Assembly (NCBI RefSeq): GCF_018812025.1
Contig: NC_063062.1
Coordinates: 3,145,927 to 3,209,926, forward strand
Direction: 5' to 3'
Origin: Megalobrama amblycephala
Lineage: Eukaryota > Chordata > Actinopteri > Cypriniformes > Xenocyprididae
Length of the DNA: 64,000 nt
Below are positions 12,301 to 25,270 of this stretch, piece by piece (position 1 is the stretch's first letter; every line of letters begins with the position of its first letter). The notes under the pieces were generated by a model. The model did no database searches and had not been told where the DNA came from. It worked only from the letters and a program-made list of their open reading frames with translations. A program made the position numbers and the translations under genes.

Positions 12301-13770
12301 AAAATTAAACACTAAAAACCAAAAATCAATTATTTTAAAATGTTAAATGATAAGGATTATCATAGGGTTTCATTTTAAAGTGCACCACAAACATATAGTA
12401 TGAAAAAGTGTACATTAATTTTCATATTAACTTCCAATTTGATAAATTCAAAAGAACTGCAACTCAAAAGAGTCCTCCTTTCATGAATTCCAGTCAAGAA
12501 CCGCTAACAGAACTGAACATCATGAAAATCCTTTTCTTGGTTTATTGGTTACTGGTTCTCCTCAATCAGATAATACCAGTGAGCTTAACTGAACATGCAA
12601 TGCTACTGCATCTGCTTCAGAAAAGAAATGAAGAAAATAGTATTTTATTGTGAATTATTTCATATTATGTAAATGTAGTAGCTGATTAAAATGTCTCAGC
12701 ACAATCTGTGTTACATTTAGCACATGCCCTCAACTAGCAGTTGTGCACTGATTCATTTCTCACTCCCAGAGGAACTCATTGTAGCTCAGCTGCATCTTTG
12801 TACAATGACAAAAACAAAATCAATGCAGATCATATGCAAAGTCGATCCACATCACACTGAGCCAAACGCACAGGAGGTGGATGTGCTAACAAATCCAGCC
12901 GAGTCTCCTGCAGTCAGTCAACAGGTCTTGTATAAGATCATCCACTGACATTAGATGTTTCCCCTTTTGGCTGATAAATAATCCAGAAGCTGTCATTTGG
13001 TTTAATCAACAGACCAGCGGTACATCCCTAGAGACATGACATTAGGCCTGATGCTACCAGAAAGTTGTAAATCCATCCACAATCTTCATCAAGGTGCCAA
13101 AAAGTGACACCCTGTCAGCATTAGATGTATAAATAAAAAAAAGGGGTGGGGGGAGTCTCACAATCTCAGTAAACAATGACATCAGACAGGACACTGCCAA
13201 AATATCTTGGTGACATTTAAAATATTATAAGATAACTGATGGATCACAGTCTGACCAAACAATCAATTCAATTTCAAGACATAAACAAGTGCATTCAACA
13301 CAGACAATAATCGATGCAAAAGGAAATATGCATACACACAAACTACTGTACATTTAACACACTGAAACAAACAAAGCTGCCCTCTTAATTGGACTTTTAT
13401 ATAATAAACAGACAACACTGTGACTCATACCACTGCAGGCAGGAAACAACCCTCCAGTATTTCTCAAGAGAGTCATCAAGACGTCTTCCTTACTTTGACC
13501 AATGTGATGGGCCACAGTTCACACAAAAACAGCCATTCAGTCATTACTTCAATTTGTAGACCAACCCAGGAGGCTAATTCACTATGGGTTCCTCTTGTAT
13601 TGTAGGTTAAGAACGTCTTTTTTTTTCTTTTTTTGGGTGGGGTGGGGGGGGGGGCAGTGGGGTTGTGAATAAAATAAGGTCTGTGGTTTACTTGAATCAA
13701 TTATTAATTTACTATTGAATCAACTCCATGTTCCTCAAATGTAAATTTTGAAAAAGCTGTGTGCCTAAAC
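12301..13770. other. Unassigned sequence
   Basis: No element ends or recognisable exon. Frames at 12408-12653, 12724-12948, 13420-13605 and 13476-13700 lack known domains. The T-run/G-run near 13611-13662 is listed separately. Confidence 0.5.
13635..13662 (+). other. G-quadruplex-capable G-run
   Basis: After a T-rich run, the strand carries GGG, GGGG, a run of about 11 G and, after CAGT, GGGG, separated by single T residues. This satisfies the four-G-tract rule for quadruplexes. No adjacent gene gives it an obvious role. Confidence 0.6.
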
Positions 13771-13955
13771 TTAAAGAGATTGTTCACCCAAAAACGAAAT
13801 ACAAGATACTAGGGCTGGGCGATATATCGCATGCGATTTTCATTTAATAGACAGAGCCGTAGTTCACTGACAAGCTATGCAATATCGTGTTCATTATCGC
13901 AGATGAATTGCCTTCGATAATGAACGCGATATTGCGTAGCTTGTCAGTGATCTAC

Positions 13956-15054
13956 TAGTCTGGCTATCACCAGACCAAGCTCAATTTAAAATTGAACATT
14001 GGTCTGGGGAGATTGCTATGTATTTCCTACTGCACAAAAGGCGTGATCAACGAGCATTAGTCACGCAATTGGATAGTCCTTCAACCAATCAGATCAACGA
14101 TCCAGGTGACGTACTTTGCAGAGCAACGCGAAAACTCCAGACAGGTTTACCGTGTGTCTCAATCAGCTCCCTAGTTCAGTAGTCAGGGCACTGATCAGGG
14201 AATCAGCCGCATTCACTTTCATGATATACTGATTCACGACCTAGGGAACTAGGGAGCTGATTGAGACGCAGGGTTAGTTTGTATTGGTTTGTAGCATTGA
14301 TCAGCGGTTTGCAGGAGCAGCAATGGCATCGAGCGATTTTTGCAGGTTGTGCAAAAAAACATGAAAGTGAGTGGTATTTACACCCACTCAAGCAATTTGT
14401 TTGCTAACTAAAGAAGTCATTCAGCATCGTCGAGAGTTTAAAAGGTGACTCTGATACTGTTCTGGTTCTGTGTAAATGAACGCGGATATAGCCGCCCTAA
14501 ACTACGTCATTGTCATGACAACCAAAAAGAATTCCAGTCAGCTCAGGCGGCGCAAGATTCAAGAAGCAGGGAGACGAAACATATAGAGCAAATAATAAAA
14601 ATATTGTCTACCATCAAGGGGCATTTAAGTAAAAGAGTCCTGTACTCACATCGTGAAGCAAACCACCAAAATAACAGCAGAGAATCGTCGTGTGTCATCA
14701 ATCACCGTTTGTAATCTTCCTATGAAGAGACTGTCGGATCAACGCTCTGCTACATTTCTCTCAGATAAGGTAAATGCTTAACACAATCGGCGTCACTGTG
14801 ATTGTGCATTGTTATTTTGGAGTGACGGTCGTGCGAGAGACGGGTAGATCAGATAGAGTTTGAAAGCTGCTTGCCGTCGCTTCTCTATCGTCATCGTGTT
14901 ATACCCGCCAATAGCGAGCAAGGTGGATAAGCCAGACTGTGATTGGTTCCCGCAAAAGTGTAAGAGAGCAGTAGAAATGAATGCATGGGTTTCCAGACTG
15001 AGTTGCCGAGCGAAATCAAATCGCCGGCAGATCAGGCTGGGTTTACCCAGACTA
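13956..15054 (+). mobile_element. Nested element with a 9 bp TSD
   Basis: Inverted ends TAGTCTGGCTA and TACCCAGACTA, flanked by GTGATCTAC on both sides (13947-13955 and 15055-15063). A 9 bp duplication is usual for Mutator-like elements; an 8 bp hAT reading is possible if one flanking base is a chance match. It sits in one arm of the hAT hairpin. The interior has palindromic patches and no transposase; frames at 14203-14391, 14445-14714 and 14860-15078 are unrecognised. Confidence 0.75.
14153..14270. repeat. Foldback repeat, 25 bp arms
   Basis: TGTGTCTCAATCAGCTCCCT at 14153 and its inverse ending at 14270 pair over 25 bp with one mismatch. They enclose a 68 bp loop. This is either a third-level insertion or an internal hairpin of the 13956-15054 element; no clear target duplication was seen. 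Confidence 0.65.
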
Positions 15055-15397
15055 GTGATCTACGGCTCTGTCTATTAAAAGCCACTCCATTTGAAAGCAG
15101 GTGATGGTGATTTAGCGGTAATCAGGGAACCGGCTTTACTGACAAAATGCGCGTGACAATTGCATGCGATATATCGCCCAGCCCTACAAGATACTTTAAA
15201 AAATTTTTTTGTTAAGGCTATGTATTTCATGATTCGATTAGATTTGAATTCACAAACTTGCAATTTGATTCAATATCAAATTTTGGATGTATATCAGATA
15301 CAGTACATGGCAAATTTTCTTGAGGAAAAAAAAATCTAATGCCCATCTAATGCTAGAAAACTACACATGGAGTCAGTTGGTACTACAGTTCTATAAC

Positions 15398-16050
15398 TAG
15401 GGCTGTGACGGTTGGCATGACAACCGTGCCACTGCGGTCGTGGAGTGTCACCGGCGGTAGTGTGACGTCATATATAATATATATTTATATATCTCCGAGA
15501 TCACGTTAACTGAAAATTTTCCATCTTTATTGGAATTTGTTTAGCAGTGACGGGAAAAAATCTGCAGCCCATCCGTCATTTTGACAGATTATGTAGTTTG
15601 TATGTAAGCTTGTTGTAATTCCCACCCCTGTCCAGTAGGTGGTGAGTGAGCTTCAGTGTGGCAGCAGAGCGCGAGTTCAGTCTCTAGAATAAAATGAAAA
15701 CGATGCGCTTAATTACACACAGATGAGCACCCAGTTTAAGTAAATTGCATAATGATAAAGTTACTTATGCATGCTTACTCAATTATTTTTTTTATTTTTA
15801 TTGCGGACTATAAGTTTATGGTCAACGAATGGCTTTTCTGAGGTATAATGTTAGGTGACATTGTTGGCAACACTGACTGAACTGACGTGATACAGATTTC
15901 GGTAAGCTACTGTATCTTTCAACATATGTGGTCCAGTCTTGTTTTGGATTGCAATTACTTTTTCATTGTATGGGCAAAACAGTTAGAACATTATTAAAAA
16001 TAGAAATTTATAATTATATATTATATATATCCCTTGAAATTATATATATC
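15398..16050 (+). mobile_element. hAT-like element, left end only
   Basis: Starts TAGGGCTGTGACGGTTGG, a typical hAT terminus, then a CpG-rich stretch with local inverted repeats (GGTTGGCATGACAACC). No CCGTCACAGCCCTA right end follows, so it is truncated; the right limit is a guess. Confidence 0.5.
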
Positions 16051-16108
16051 CATTGAAATTGCTATTTGTGGTTCATTTTTTGTTTTTATTGCTGAAACAA
16101 GAGTGTAG

Positions 16109-16578
16109 AACCAAAGTCTCTTTCAAGGAAAGTCTGTTCACTCGGCGGCCATATTTACAATGCCTCCGGGCAGATTATTTTGTGCATCCAAGACCAAGCC
16201 CTATCTATTTCAATGGGGAAATCCTGAAATCTCAAAAACTACTTGGCGAACTCACAATTAAATAACATTTCAAACCAGCAACAAAATCTGTCATGAAATG
16301 TCCCATAAATGTTGTTTCTTACACTCAAATAGTGTTAAAAAAGCTTATTTTTCAGGCTAGATCAGCCAATGCACATGTGCAGTCCTAAGCGCGAGCCTCA
16401 GGTTTCTATGGGAACCGGAGCTTCTAATGGCAGCTGCAGTGATGCTATGACTTTATCAATCAGCGATTGCCTCTTTTACTTAGAAGGCAGGACGTATTCC
16501 GCCATATTGCATGTTGCAACTTCTCCCATTTATAACTAATAGTAGTGAACCATCTTTCTATATCTATAGTCTTTGGTT
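16109..16578 (+). mobile_element. 470 bp inverted-repeat DNA element
   Basis: Ends AACCAAAGTCT (16109-16119) and AGTCTTTGGTT (16568-16578) are inverted with one mismatch. The body (GGCGGCCATATTTACAATGC and GCCATATTGCATGTTGCAAC) is familiar from a cyprinid high-copy repeat. The target duplication is unclear. Confidence 0.6.
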
Positions 16579-16687
16579 GAACTCACTTTCCTGCATCCTG
16601 TTGTTCTGCAATTCAGAATGGCAGCACAGCTTAAAGGTTTGAGCTGCGCCATCTACTGTACAGGCATGAATTTGCATTTCCTTCAAC

Positions 16688-18151
16688 TTAACACTCTGAG
16701 GTCTCGCCGGCGATACCACCGCGTTTTTTTTTCTTACCAGTGTGAAAGAGACTCAAAATACTCCGTCAATGTTGCACATACAATTAAGAGTTATACACCA
16801 TTTTAATCTGTGGAATATCTTCTTTTATTTGTGTACACTCAGAGTAACAATAAAATGTTGTGCTTTTTGTAAAATAAAGAAAACTAACATGATGTGTGAT
16901 CTCTCGTCTCCCTCTGAACGAAGTCCAATCTGATAGTTCTCAGAAAATGAACTGTAACTTAGTGAATACTAATCACAAAAAAATTAGACTTATGTCTAAA
17001 AAAACTTTGAAATGTCAGGTTTTAAATCGTGTAAGTCAAATCGAAAACAAATATTCTCTGTTTATGTAATCTGTATGAGCCATGTCAGAAGTCTGTGATT
17101 CACCTCATTATCCACTAATGCGGCCACGCCCACGGAGGGAGCGCTATTCAGACGCAAATTCAGAGGCAATACATGCATTCATCGTCTCAATCGTGTACTT
17201 ATTGTCTTGAAAAGTGTTTTGAATAACCATAGTTAGCGATCTCTGGCCTCTGTTAGTTCGGTTAGTTCCTGGATTGCCTATTCTTCTTTAGCAGGCATTT
17301 GTAGACTAAATGTGTACAGAGCGCCCTCCGGCTGCAAGTATGAATTGAAAACACAGTATCCAGCGCTCATAGTGATGACAATAAATCCTGAATAAAAATT
17401 ACTCCTCTGTATAGAAAATTGACAAACATATGAGAATCCATCAATATTTCTCCAAATGTGCAAGCTTTTAAGCTAAAAGCCTATATGAAATGTCATAGAG
17501 GTAACATAATTGTTCAGACACTTTGCATCACACAAATACATTATATTTTAAAGAATATAATAGAATACCATTATTTTAAATTGTAATAATATTTCACAGT
17601 ATTGCTGTTTTTTCTGTATGTTTGATATACACCACATGATCACAGAGGGTTTTTTCACAGCCTACCTGACTGAAAGAACTCATTATTATGCATGTCATTT
17701 TAGGTCATTATTATGTGATTCTTTTGTCTTCTCAGGTGAGAATCACCCATTATTCATGATGATTCACGCCTCCACGCATACTGTGTTTCTCTATTGTTTT
17801 ATATGAAAGAGTAGTCAGCATACTTTTTACATAATTTTGAAGCAAAAACTCTAGTCTACAACCTCCAATACCCAGAAGTCTTGTGAACACAGATTTAATA
17901 TTATATTTTTGGCCTTATTTCAGTGACTTAAGTTTTTTGTTTTTTCAATAACCACGCATAAACTTCCTTCAAAAACACAAACATGTACATACATGTTCCT
18001 CATATATTATGGTAGCCTAGTTTGCGCTGAATACAGTGTAAATGACACTTTTGTCATTAATATGTTTATGAACAACTGAAAAAAGCACAAATGTCAGGGC
18101 ATGTCAAAACTTCTCCAGGCCCCAAATCAGCCTCAGACTCCAGGGGGTTAA
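16688..18151 (+). mobile_element. piggyBac-like TTAA element (non-autonomous)
   Basis: Ends TTAACACTCTGAGGTCT and AGACTCCAGGGGGTTAA agree inverted at 14 of 17 positions, with TTAA at both extremities. The TTAACCCYYTGGAGTCT type of end is one I associate with fish piggyBac-derived MITEs. At about 1.46 kb it is large for a MITE and contains an older fragment at 17560-17620 (reverse of family F). No transposase frame is present. Confidence 0.7.
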
Positions 18152-18244
18152 ACATACTGTTTTCACTTTGGGTGTAAAAGGGCCTTTATGTTTGCCAAAA
18201 ATATTACTTTTTTTGTTATTAAACAAACAAGCAAGCCCAGCACA

Positions 18245-18385
18245 GATGAGGAAATGTGACGCAAAATTAATGTAATGCACTACTTTTAATGCATCCATAA
18301 AATGTAACGTAATTAGTTACTTTTTTCAGGAATAATGCAATATTGTAATGCGTTACTTTTAAAAGTAACTTTCCCCAGCAATGCT
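18245..18385 (-). mobile_element. DNA-transposon end fragment
   Basis: The stretch TAACGTAATTAGTTACTTTT to AAAAGTAACTTTCCCCAGC is typical of the end of an abundant fish DNA transposon. No partner end is visible. Confidence 0.4.
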
Positions 18386-19689
18386 AATGATATACTTATG
18401 AGGCCAGCCATGTATTAATCAGGATAACTTGCATCCAGTCAGTTATTGTTGCAAAATAAGCTCATTAAGGGTGATATACAAGACTGATCACTGTGTCTGG
18501 GTTTATTTTGTGATAACAATAAGCTGAATGTATATTATCTCTTATTTAGTACACAAATTGTAGAGAATACACCTAAATATTTAACAAGAATTGCCTTGTT
18601 TCTTCAAAAAACAAATAAGCCAAAAGATTACTTTAAAAAAAAAAATTATCATCTACCATCCACTTTGGTTGGCAGAATAAAAAGTTAATTTCAGACGCTG
18701 AGCCGTTACATAAGCACATAAACTCACATATTTGCTGTAGCTGCAGCATCAATTCATGTTGTAGAACAAAATGTGAAATTTTCTTGAAGTAATGTTAACC
18801 AGAGACCTTATTTTACTCAAAAATCAAAAACCACTATTCTAGAAATTCCTAAGGGAACCCATGATACTCTTCAGGGTTTTAGGACTACAAATGAACAGCT
18901 CTATAGGCACTGAGATTGAGAGATTAAAAGATCACACGTATTGACGTTACATATACGAGACTAGTTTGTTCTCTTTGAGTAGGTGTGTGAAGAGCCGCCA
19001 GTGAAGCTCATGTCGTTTGCACTCCAAGCACGCAGAGACAGATGGCCTTGAAATCAAAACATTTGCAAAGGAGATGATTCAGCTTTGTTTGGAAATGGTT
19101 AGAGTGCCATAATAATAATACTCTGTCTTAAGCCATTTCACCCTTCACCAAGTGGAGGATGGCAGGACGAACGCACACACAGAAAGCCTCCCTCCCGAGA
19201 CGTTCGGAAGAGGTTGGCCCCATGAGTGGCAGCAGCTTGCTGACAGCTCATTAAGCCTCTGTTCGTGCTAATGTGATGAAAGTGTGAAGAAAAAGCCACT
19301 CAAACATCTTGTCCATCCCAGCACACGTCTGATCTTTCAACCAACGTATTTCTTCTGCTGAAGTAAACAACAAATGACACCGGATCTCCTCACAGCACAT
19401 AAGCAGACATTCAGAGTGCACTAGTCTAGCAGAATGTTGAAGACCATTGACTGCACATTCTGGCATCGCCAACAGCCTTTGAGAAATTTAAAGTGTTCAT
19501 GAATTGAGAAATCAATTTTTCCCTGCGCTTTTGATATATAAGAGGTCATCGTACTATAAGAACATCCTGTAAGTTTCAGGACTAAAAACTTCCTGGTTAG
19601 TCCAATAAAAGCTTTTATTGACACCAGGCCCAGCGAAAGACTGATCTTGGAATGTGCCTATCTATGAGGTGAAATGTCGCCTCCGCAGA
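18386..19689. other. Unassigned sequence
   Basis: No element ends or exon. 18950-19260 is more GC-balanced than its surroundings and lacks repeat hallmarks, so it may be unique sequence. Minus frames 19251-19472 and 19421-19624 show no domain. Confidence 0.45.
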
Positions 19690-20718
19690 AGAAATCAACG
19701 TCTACTTCATTATTGCAACATTAGCCCCACCCACTGGCATGTTAGTTAGTGAGATGATGAGGAGAGGAGTCAAACAGGACTAAAAATAACATAACCAAAT
19801 GATCCTAATGCTAGGAATATGGTTATTTATTTTCAACAATGTGAATATCTCAGTTGAGCTTTATTTGTATTCGGTACATTTCACGGTGGATTCTTTGGTA
19901 AATAAATCACATTTCGGCGCAGGCTTTACAAACAGACTTTTACAATATGGACTCAACGGTAATGCAAAAACATGTATGTAACTGTGTTAATTCTAATGCC
20001 TGATTGGATATGTAATCATTCATGTACAGTCAGATGTTCTTTGTCTATGCGTCAGTAAATCAAACTTCACATCAAACTTAGTAGAATGAAAATAATCTGT
20101 TATTTAAATGGTGATTAAATTATATATAGAAAGCAATCAAAGAACGCTCCCTTTACAATCGCTGGAGCTGTCAATCAAACAGCGCAAGTTTATCAGTGAC
20201 TGAGGTCTGGACTCGCACCAAACTCCCGTTTTATTCAATGAATCTCTAGTTACATCGCGTTTGCACTGTTAGTTATGATGAAAGCATTCATTAGTGTGCA
20301 AAAGTTGACGAGATCACTGCATTCATGCGCTCATCAACAAGTCTATGAATGGCTACAGTGTTCATCACTGCAACCTTTCATGCCACAATCTAAATATAAT
20401 TCCATAGATTTGTTTTTTTACGATCAGCTGACCTTGAGAGCTGTAATATTAAAAATGTGCTAAAAGTTTTCGAGAGAGTAATACTATTTCATAGGCAAAG
20501 ATGTTGGCCAATCACAGCAGTGGGCGTTTACACTGAAGTCTCACAGCAGACATGCCCTTTAAAACAGAGCGTTCAAATAAGAGAGCTAAAATCAGGGTAG
20601 GAAAAATACCTTTTATTTGTAAATTATGATAAAATATTATAAAAGCATATTAACATTATAAGTGCACCCCAGGAAACATTATAAAACAATAACACAGCAC
20701 AGTTTATGATCCCTTTAA
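19690..20718 (+). mobile_element. Probable TTAA element, right end visible
   Basis: Ends GTTTATGATCCCTTTAA, a TTAA-type terminus familiar from cyprinid repeats, preceded by AAGTGCACCCCAGGAAACAT. The left terminus was not found; the start is placed before TTAGCCCCACCCACTGGC by familiarity only. Confidence 0.4.
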
Positions 20719-21576
20719 AGTACCTCAGATCACTCTACTTACTCATTCCTTGCCACTGAGTGAATCATACTTTCATCTGAAGTGACTTCAGTACTCCAAC
20801 CACAGGAGCAATTGTGGGTCAAGTGTCTTGCTCAAGGGCACAACAGTGATAGTTCCTGCTCTTTCCAGTCTCTTACCAATTCCTTGTTGCATGTCCTCTG
20901 GCACAACTTACTGTGACTGTATTCTCTATTAGAGCTGAGCAACAGGCTTGATCGGGGGGAGAGATCATCAGAAAGTTGTAAAATTATGTAAAAACAAAGG
21001 AATCCATTTGCGGAAAATACAATTTTCAAAAGCTCATTCCAATAGTCCTTAAGTTTATGGCAGATTCTGTACATAAACTGCTGTTCAATTAAAGTTCATT
21101 CAAATATTAATTGCAGTTTTCACACATACGCTGTGGCTTGACACCATATCTATTTTAGGGTTTTGATTAAATATTTTATATACTTCATAAGAATATATAT
21201 TTTATATTTAGAAGCAAGGTTACATTTTTTTTTCAAAACCATGATGCATATACTGTGTATTACATGATCGTCCACCACTGAAAACTGAATAAGGAAGTTT
21301 CTTAAGTTCCAATTTTTGCTGCCACAATTTTGTGGCTAATCTTTTCAAGACAACGGTTTTTTTTTTTTTTTTTTTTATAACCACAGCAGACCTCTGCATG
21401 GATTTGCCACAGGTGAATACAAGGTGAAGACTTATTATACTCTAAAATTGGCATTCCATTATCTTTAATGATATCCCTTTCATGTCAGTAATGGCTTGCA
21501 AAGAAAATCCTATCAGGCAATGTATAATAGGTGCCAATCAAAGGCCCTTTTCGGATACTCTTGTGAACAATTCAGC
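20719..21576. other. Unassigned, with a T-run
   Basis: No gene seen. A run of about 20 T residues at 21357-21376 could be an old retroposon tail, but no retroposon body was recognised. Confidence 0.45.
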
Positions 21577-22000
21577 TAAGGCTGCACGATTTTGACAAAA
21601 ATCATAATTGTCGATTATTCCCTTGAAATTGTAATTGTGATTATTAATTACGAATACATTGAATGATGTTTTGAATAACCATGTTGTTCTAGGAACTTAT
21701 TTATAGGAACTGGCCACCAGGGTGGTTCCCTGAGAACTAATGTTCCCCTAGGGCCATTTTCCTGGTTGCATTCGCACCGCCAGTAGGAACTCTGAAGTGA
21801 CGTAAACTGCGCTTGTTGTTGTGACTTTTATTTTGAAGGTGCTGAGAACAGCTCAGCCAGAGCCTAATCACTCAGTGCTCAAATTCTTCATCTTCATAAG
21901 TTTGTATGATCTGTTTAACAGTCATGTCTAATACGTTATTAGAAGAAAGTAGACAGTATATGAAAAAGTATTACCTTTTGCCATGTGGTTGATGCCTAAT
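21577..22000 (+). mobile_element. hAT-like left end and adjoining repeat
   Basis: TAAGGCTGCACGATTTTGAC resembles a common hAT terminus (TAGGGCTGCACGAT). From about 21685, AGGAACTTATTTATAGGAAC and neighbouring sequence look like another dispersed repeat. No right end was found. Confidence 0.4.
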
Positions 22001-23857
22001 GTCGCTAGCTGAGCAGAAATGCATAATTATGTTTTGCATGGTCCGCTCAAAGTCGTGTTGGATTTTCTTCTTAGCAAAAGGTTGAGAGGTCCATCTATCA
22101 CTGTTTTCCATGTTTGTAGAGTTCATTTATTTATATATAGCCTGTGTTCACAGTTTTTTTTTGCGATCGACACTTACGTCACTGATAGTTCCTTTTGTGC
22201 TGGTTTAGACCTTTTACACTCTGAAGTAGTCGTGATTCGAATACACAAGCTCACCTCTGCTGAAACCTGTCTATTATGGCCTGTGAAATTAATGATGCAA
22301 GAAGACAATATGGCTTAAAATAGCAACAGACTCACAAAGTACAGTAGTTAAGTGTCTGAAACCTTTGATTTCTCCGTTGAGTATTTAAGCTACTCTTTGG
22401 GTATCTCAAACATTAAAATCGTCAAACTGTGCAAATCTTGCAAGAAAAGCATGCAAGACAAAATGTTCCTCTTGAGTGGGCAGGTTTTTAATGGTCCTCA
22501 ACTGAACCATCGATAATTGTGCAATTTCCATCAGCATGAGTCTCCACCAATGACATTTGGTCTCCTGTAGCAACAGTTTCAGGCTACTTGGACTCAGGTT
22601 CTAATCCTGGAATATTGACAGAGCTGTTGACTCACACACACAGACACACAGGCACACCATTATCTGTTTAGCCCCCACAGAGTGGCACAAACACAACAGT
22701 GTTTATTTGTAGGTACCGTTGCAGTTCCATCAATGTTAACAGTGACAAAACGTCAAAGAATTGAAAATGTGCAAGATCTACTTTTTGAGTTAAACAATAC
22801 AAGGTTTATTGTTTTCTTTCACAGAGCACTGCATTGTATACACAACGAAAAAGCCTGAATTTCCAGTTTCCCATGTTGCGGGGGCTTAACTTTTGCAATC
22901 AAATTGCCAAACTGAGAAGCACTCTTGACAAATGACATTGCATTATATTCCAGCACTGAAAAATGCTGACTGCAAGTGTATCATCAACAGACATCTTGGA
23001 TATATTTTGACCTGTCCTCTCTGCTAAATCCTGCTTGCTTTTTTTTTAAAGTGAAGCAACTTTTTCGTAGTGTTGCACGGCCCTACAGCTTTATGAGTCA
23101 TGCTTTTGAATTGGTGTGGTGGGTAGAGCTCCACAGAGAAGTTCAGAGATGCTTGAAGACAAGCGTCAGAAACAACTGATCAAAAACACTTCACCATTCT
23201 GCCAGCACCAATAGCTAGCAGAGCCAATTTAGAAAGACGATCATTACTGAGGTTTAGGTTAGAGCTGGGTTAAGGTGTCAACAAATATAATTTCCAAATT
23301 AATTCGGACAATCAACATAAAATCAAAATGAACGGCATTAACTTCCTTAATGCAAGTTTCTGCTTCCTGATCTGTTAATGTTTAATGGATAATGGACGTT
23401 AAACAATAGCCAAAGAGCTATTTAGACTGTTTTAGCAAACTGGCATTCAGTCTGGCTCCTTTCTGGTGTATAAAGCTTACTTTTTACAATCCAAACAATT
23501 TCTTACATTTTCACTTCTTTTCTCTATCCTGTTTCAGTCAGAAATGTCATTACAAAAGTAAAATGGGTTGTAAACAGCAATTCATTTTGACCTTCTGTGG
23601 CTTTATGACATTTTGGCTAAGCAAAGCTGAATGTTCTATATTTTATGACATTTCATTTGATAGATTTTTACTGTACAGCATACTTCGACATGATTTCTGT
23701 CTACCAAGCACATAATTGTATACTAATGTTCTTATAGCATACAGTACAAAAGTGCAATAGATTCAACTATAAATGATTCAAATGGCAAAATTTGTCGTAA
23801 TCACAGAATCTACAACCTGCTGCTGATTTTTAAAAGCCAATTCGAATGGTGATGAAC
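22001..23857. other. Unassigned sequence
   Basis: No gene or element termini. A short CA-rich tract lies near 22632-22660. Frames 22019-22318 and 22976-23179 are unrecognised. Confidence 0.45.
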
Positions 23858-24244
23858 GATGGGTTAAAAATAACCCAAGTTGGGTTAAATATGGACAAAC
23901 CCAAGCGGTTGGGTTAAATGTTTGCCCAACCTGCTGGGTAGTTTTATTAAACTCTACTATTGTTTAAAAATGACTATATTGCTTGCTTAAAACAAACCCC
24001 AAATAGGTTGGAAATGAACATTTATTAATACGTTTCATAATGATTCAATTATAAACATTTATTAAATTGCTTATTAATAAATGTTCACCTTTTGATTATT
24101 ACTGTTGCCTCTAGTAATTATGTGTTTGATTTTTCATTTTCAACCTATTTTGTGTTCATTGGTTTAAGTTTTTAAATTAAATTTTAAACCCAACAGTTGG
24201 GTTTGTCCATATTTGACCCAAACATGGGTTGAAACAACCCAGCA
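23858..24244 (-). mobile_element. Foldback MITE family E, copy 1
   Basis: The ends are rich in GGGTTAAAA/TTTTAACCC blocks, and left and right arms pair (ACCCAAGTTGGGTTAAATAT against ATATTTGACCCAAACATGGG). It is related to 25271-25635 in the opposite orientation: the run CTCTAGTAATTATGTGTTTG here appears as its reverse complement there. No coding. Confidence 0.7.
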
Positions 24245-24833
24245 TTTTTTTTTTATAGTATAGAAATGAGTATTGACACCATAGAACACAATGTCCAGTG
24301 TTTTCCATTTAATAAATTTACATGTTTTGTTTTGTTTTCCACCAGTCATCCATGATTACTAGAAAAGGGGTTTAATGGATGCAAACTTTGTAAATCAGTG
24401 TACCATCTGGCCATCTTTGGTATACTATTTTTAATGATTCTTGACTTCCTAATTCTGATCTTGCATAATATTTAGGATAGGAACACAGAGTGACTCAAGT
24501 ACACTTAACCTATTCTAAAGTTTAAAAAAATTTCCCATGACAATACTATCATTTGAGCCTTGTCCTAAGTACTACACCTATTGTTCTTTTGTTGTTCAAT
24601 ATAAGCAACCAAAAAATAACACTTCAGTCTCTATTGCTCTCTCAATCCCCTTCTTCCTCGCTCACACTTTATCTCTCACACACACATAATGTCACTCGGC
24701 AAGGAGGTGAAAACAAGTGTTTTTCACAGTTGTCTGAAGAATCGCCACCAAGGATTTGTTTGGTGTATACACATAATAATAATAAAAAACTAAAAAGAAA
24801 AACCTGTGTGTTGAAAATCCATCAAAATGACTA

Positions 24834-25270
24834 TTAAAGGGGGGGTATCATACACAGTTTCAGCCAATCTCATGTTAATCTTGAGTACCTATAGAGTAGT
24901 AGTGCATCCTTGAAGTATTTAATTTAATCATATTCATAAAAAATACAGCTAAAGTCACAAGTACGCGCAGCTTTTGTGTAGAGATTGTCTACAAGCTATC
25001 AATGGTCAGCTAAACAACTGTATTTAAACACACAATACACCATAGCATTATCCCTGGATAACTTTTGAATCACTATAATGAATATAGCGTATGAATGATG
25101 AATAATGAATTTATTAATTCACTACATTCGTGTTGTTTACATTATATGCGCTTAGGCGCCTATTGCCAACAAAACAGACATTTGAAGCAGTTTTACTCAC
25201 TGCCTGCGGTTCCGTCTCATGACCGGAATCATTATTGCTGTGACCGCTCTATCTTTCAGTTTCAAACAAT
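24834..25270 (+). mobile_element. TTAA element, left end, cut by MITE E
   Basis: Starts TTAAAGGGGGGGTATCATAC, the left terminus of a common cyprinid TTAA family. The sequence runs up to the foldback MITE at 25271; no right terminus was found beyond it. Confidence 0.45.

Larger units (their letters stand above)
13810..15186 (+). mobile_element. hAT-family MITE with perfect 8 bp TSD
   Basis: Ends TAGGGCTGGGCGATATATCG and CGATATATCGCCCAGCCCTA are perfect inverted repeats. CAAGATAC flanks both sides (13802-13809 and 15187-15194), a perfect 8 bp duplication, which marks the hAT superfamily. The element's own DNA is about 280 bp and consists largely of a hairpin with 55 bp arms (13845-13899 pairing with 13915-13955 plus 15064-15077). 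The remainder is a nested insertion. No transposase. Confidence 0.9.
13771..15205 (+). mobile_element. TTAA element fragment hosting the hAT nest
   Basis: Starts TTAAAGAGATTGTTCACCC, the left terminus of a common cyprinid TTAA family, and is broken at 13809 by the hAT insertion. It resumes after the target duplication at 15187. The right end is not clear. Confidence 0.5.
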
